Source: PALSA-1003 sp963791945 | GTDB lineage: Bacteria; Pseudomonadota; Gammaproteobacteria; Burkholderiales; Casimicrobiaceae | Reading direction: 5' to 3' | Assembly: GCA_963791945.1 (NCBI GenBank) | Contig: CAWBUD010000002.1 | Coordinates: forward strand, 3,162,001-3,226,000 | DNA length: 64,000 nt | The notes under the pieces: generated by a model | The model's database searches: none | What the model saw: the letters and a program-made list of their open reading frames with translations, nothing else | What the model was told of the DNA's origin: nothing | Position numbers and translations under genes: made by a program | Shown: one piece after another, positions 62,544-64,000 of the stretch | Numbering within the stretch: the first letter of the stretch is position 1 | How the letters are laid out: each line of letters opens with the position of its first letter

Positions 62544-63056
62544 TCAATCGAGATTCAGCGGCACGTCCCGGACGAAGACGGTGAGGTCCGTGGTCGGCGG
62601 GTTCGCGGGCACCTGATAGAGCATGTCCGCGATGTAGCCGCGATGATAGGTCGTGTGGTTGGCGAGATGCATCGCGATCTCGGCGCACGTCATCACGCCT
62701 TCGCCGCCCCCGACGAACGTGAAATGCACTTTACGCTCGAGCTCGGCTTCCGTCAGCCGATCGCTCCAGGCGATGTACCAATCGTCCAAGGCGCGCTGCT
62801 TCCGCCGCAACTCCTCCAGCGGCGGATGGTCCGGCGTGTTGCGAGCCGTGAAGCCGTGCTCGCGCCCTTCGAGATGCGCCTGAAAGATCAGGTCGATCAC
62901 ATAGACGTGATTCAGCGTATGGACGATGTTCTTGAACACGCTGCGCCGAGGCTTGATCGCTTCACCCTCGGGCAATGCGGCGGCGGCATCGAAGATGCGG
63001 TTGTTAGCCCACGCCATGTAGCGCGTGAGCATCCGAACGTCGCGAAGGGTCGTCAT
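62544..63056 (-). CDS. DinB family protein
   Basis: A 170-residue four-helix DinB-fold protein with the metal-binding triad His50 (IVHTLNHVYVID), His134 and His138 (AMHLANHTTYHRGYIADML). The N-terminus MLTRYMAWANNRIF is typical. The family includes thiol-transferases and putative metal-dependent hydrolases, most without known function. It starts at ATG 63056 because longer frames overlap the divergent HTH gene's promoter. Confidence 0.92.
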   Translation of the reverse strand: MTTLRDVRMLTRYMAWANNRIFDAAAALPEGEAIKPRRSVFKNIVHTLNHVYVIDLIFQAHLEGREHGFTARNTPDHPPLEELRRKQRALDDWYIAWSDRLTEAELERKVHFTFVGGGEGVMTCAEIAMHLANHTTYHRGYIADMLYQVPANPPTTDLTVFVRDVPLNLD

Positions 63057-63262
63057 AAGTTGCAGCCTGCCGTATCCATCGTGCGATGGTACTACCAGGC
63101 CGCGTAGCGCTCGCGACGTCGCCCCACATCGCCGCCACGAGGCTTCCACCAGGATGGTCGCGGACATTCGCGGCAATGTTCCATCGACCCAAGGCTACGG
63201 TCGAACCGCAGGCTTATGGCGCTCCAGTAGCCCGACCAGGCGCCGCGCAGTAGCCTGTCGCG

Positions 63263-64000
63263 ATGGACTCCCTGATCGCCGCCGCCGCGCGCGCCCTCGC
63301 CGCCGGCGACGCGCTCGGCGCGCTCAAGCGCATCGGCCTGCGCGACGACCCGCCGGCGCTCGCACTCCGCGGCATCGCGATGGCCCAGCTCGGCGAGTAC
63401 CCGCGCGCTCGCGAGCTCCTCCGGCGCGCGGCGCGTGGTTTCGGAACCCACGAGGAACTCTCGCGCGCCCGTTGCGTCGTCGCCGAGGCCGAGGTGGCGC
63501 TGGCCATGCGCGACCTCAGCGGCACGCCGCGCGTGCTGGCGGCCGCGTCGGCCACGCTGGAGGCGCACGCCGATCGCACCAACGCGCTGCAGGCACGTCT
63601 GATCGCCGTGCGCCGACTGCTTTTGCTCGGCCGCCTCGACGAAGCCGCATCCGCCCTGGCCCGCCTCGACGCGCGCTTCCTGCCGCCGACGCTGCTGACC
63701 GTGGCCGAGCTGGCGGCCGCCGAGGTGGCGCTGCGCTCCCTGCGCACGGGCCGGCGCGGGCGGCGCTCGCCCGCGCCGCGCGCGGCCGAACGCGCGCGCG
63801 TGCCCGCGCTCCTCGCCGAGGTGGTCGAGGCGCGCGCCGCGCTCGATCGTCCCGCCGCCCGATGCGTCCATGCCGGCCGCGAGCAGCCGCTGCGCCTCGA
63901 CGAGGTCGAAGCGCTCTTCGCCTCGGGCGCGGTGGTCATCGACGCCTGCCGTCGCGGCCTGCGAGCCGGCGGCACGTGGCGGCCGCTGGCGCGGCGGCCG
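63263..64000 (+). CDS. conserved helical-repeat/HTH-type protein (3' truncated by window edge)
   Basis: A coding frame open from ATG 63263 to the edge. It starts MDSLIAAAARALAAGDALGA, then LALRGIAMAQLGEYPRAREL and EVALAMRDLSGTPRVLAAAS, arranged as TPR-like helical pairs, and continues with LRLDEVEALFASGAVVIDAC. I recall similar proteins in Betaproteobacteria annotated as helix-turn-helix domain regulators, with the DNA-binding part at the C-terminus, which would be outside the window. Opposite-strand frames here are shadows. Confidence 0.75.
   Translation, partial: MDSLIAAAARALAAGDALGALKRIGLRDDPPALALRGIAMAQLGEYPRARELLRRAARGFGTHEELSRARCVVAEAEVALAMRDLSGTPRVLAAASATLEAHADRTNALQARLIAVRRLLLLGRLDEAASALARLDARFLPPTLLTVAELAAAEVALRSLRTGRRGRRSPAPRAAERARVPALLAEVVEARAALDRPAARCVHAGREQPLRLDEVEALFASGAVVIDACRRGLRAGGTWRPLARRP

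Overview
The window is a GC-rich stretch of a bacterial chromosome. It has short intergenic gaps, GTG and TTG starts, and a gene content typical of Betaproteobacteria (Burkholderiales-like; this assignment is inference). Supporting content includes periplasmic ABC_sub_bind-type binding proteins, an Aap-type amino-acid transporter, a beta-class glutathione S-transferase beside a DoxX/LysR pair, a relic of an IPTL-CTERM sorting tail, and class III cyclase/TPR regulators. No rRNA, tRNA, CRISPR array or prophage was seen.

Layout. 0-9.9 kb: housekeeping and accessory metabolism: an Old Yellow Enzyme (cut by the window edge), a lone AAA+ ATPase, an L-lactate dehydrogenase-type flavoenzyme, an SDR, a divergent MFS/TetR pair with two matching palindromic operators, an exported isochorismatase-fold protein, a GNAT and two exported proteins. 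10-17 kb: a DUF5996 protein, two cyclase/TolB-like/TPR proteins, another SDR and an ABC_sub_bind protein. 17-24 kb: a dual-CDGSH protein, two phospholipase-D/cardiolipin synthase-like enzymes, an amidase, a Nudix protein and a small cytochrome c. 24-33 kb: the most unusual block. It holds a SPINDLY-like O-GlcNAc transferase homologue, a PaaK/CapK-like adenylate-forming ligase, an ATP-grasp protein, a divergent MurF-like ligase, a class B asparagine synthetase and a methyltransferase. Four kinds of acyl- or amide-bond-forming enzyme lie side by side with no recognisable polymer or peptide pathway. 33-37 kb: an exported methyltransferase-like lipoprotein, a ChaA-type antiporter, then a complete IS1595-family element with inverted repeats, a target duplication and a passenger membrane protein. 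37-42 kb: an AapJQMP-like amino-acid ABC transporter followed by an ACMSD-type amidohydrolase. 42-49 kb: an IS5-family element with its target duplication, YihY, GST/DoxX/LysR, and a three-gene Co-type nitrile hydratase with a split beta subunit. 48.6-51 kb and scattered sites elsewhere: decayed genes (ABC_sub_bind, SUMF1, alpha/beta hydrolase, epimerase, IPTL-CTERM). 52-64 kb: a 1217-residue wHTH/cyclase/AAA/TPR regulator, PsiE, HtpG, a peptide-type SBP with a mandelate-racemase-like enzyme, DinB, and a conserved HTH-type protein cut by the right edge.

How it fits together. The clearest functional units are the MFS/TetR pair, the Aap transporter with its downstream hydrolase, the nitrile hydratase trio (three genes with overlapping starts and stops), the DoxX/GST/LysR set and the SBP/enolase-superfamily pair. 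The 26-33 kb ligase block is the best candidate for an undescribed biosynthetic system. Its genes alternate in strand with 23-base and overlapping junctions, so they are compact but not one operon.
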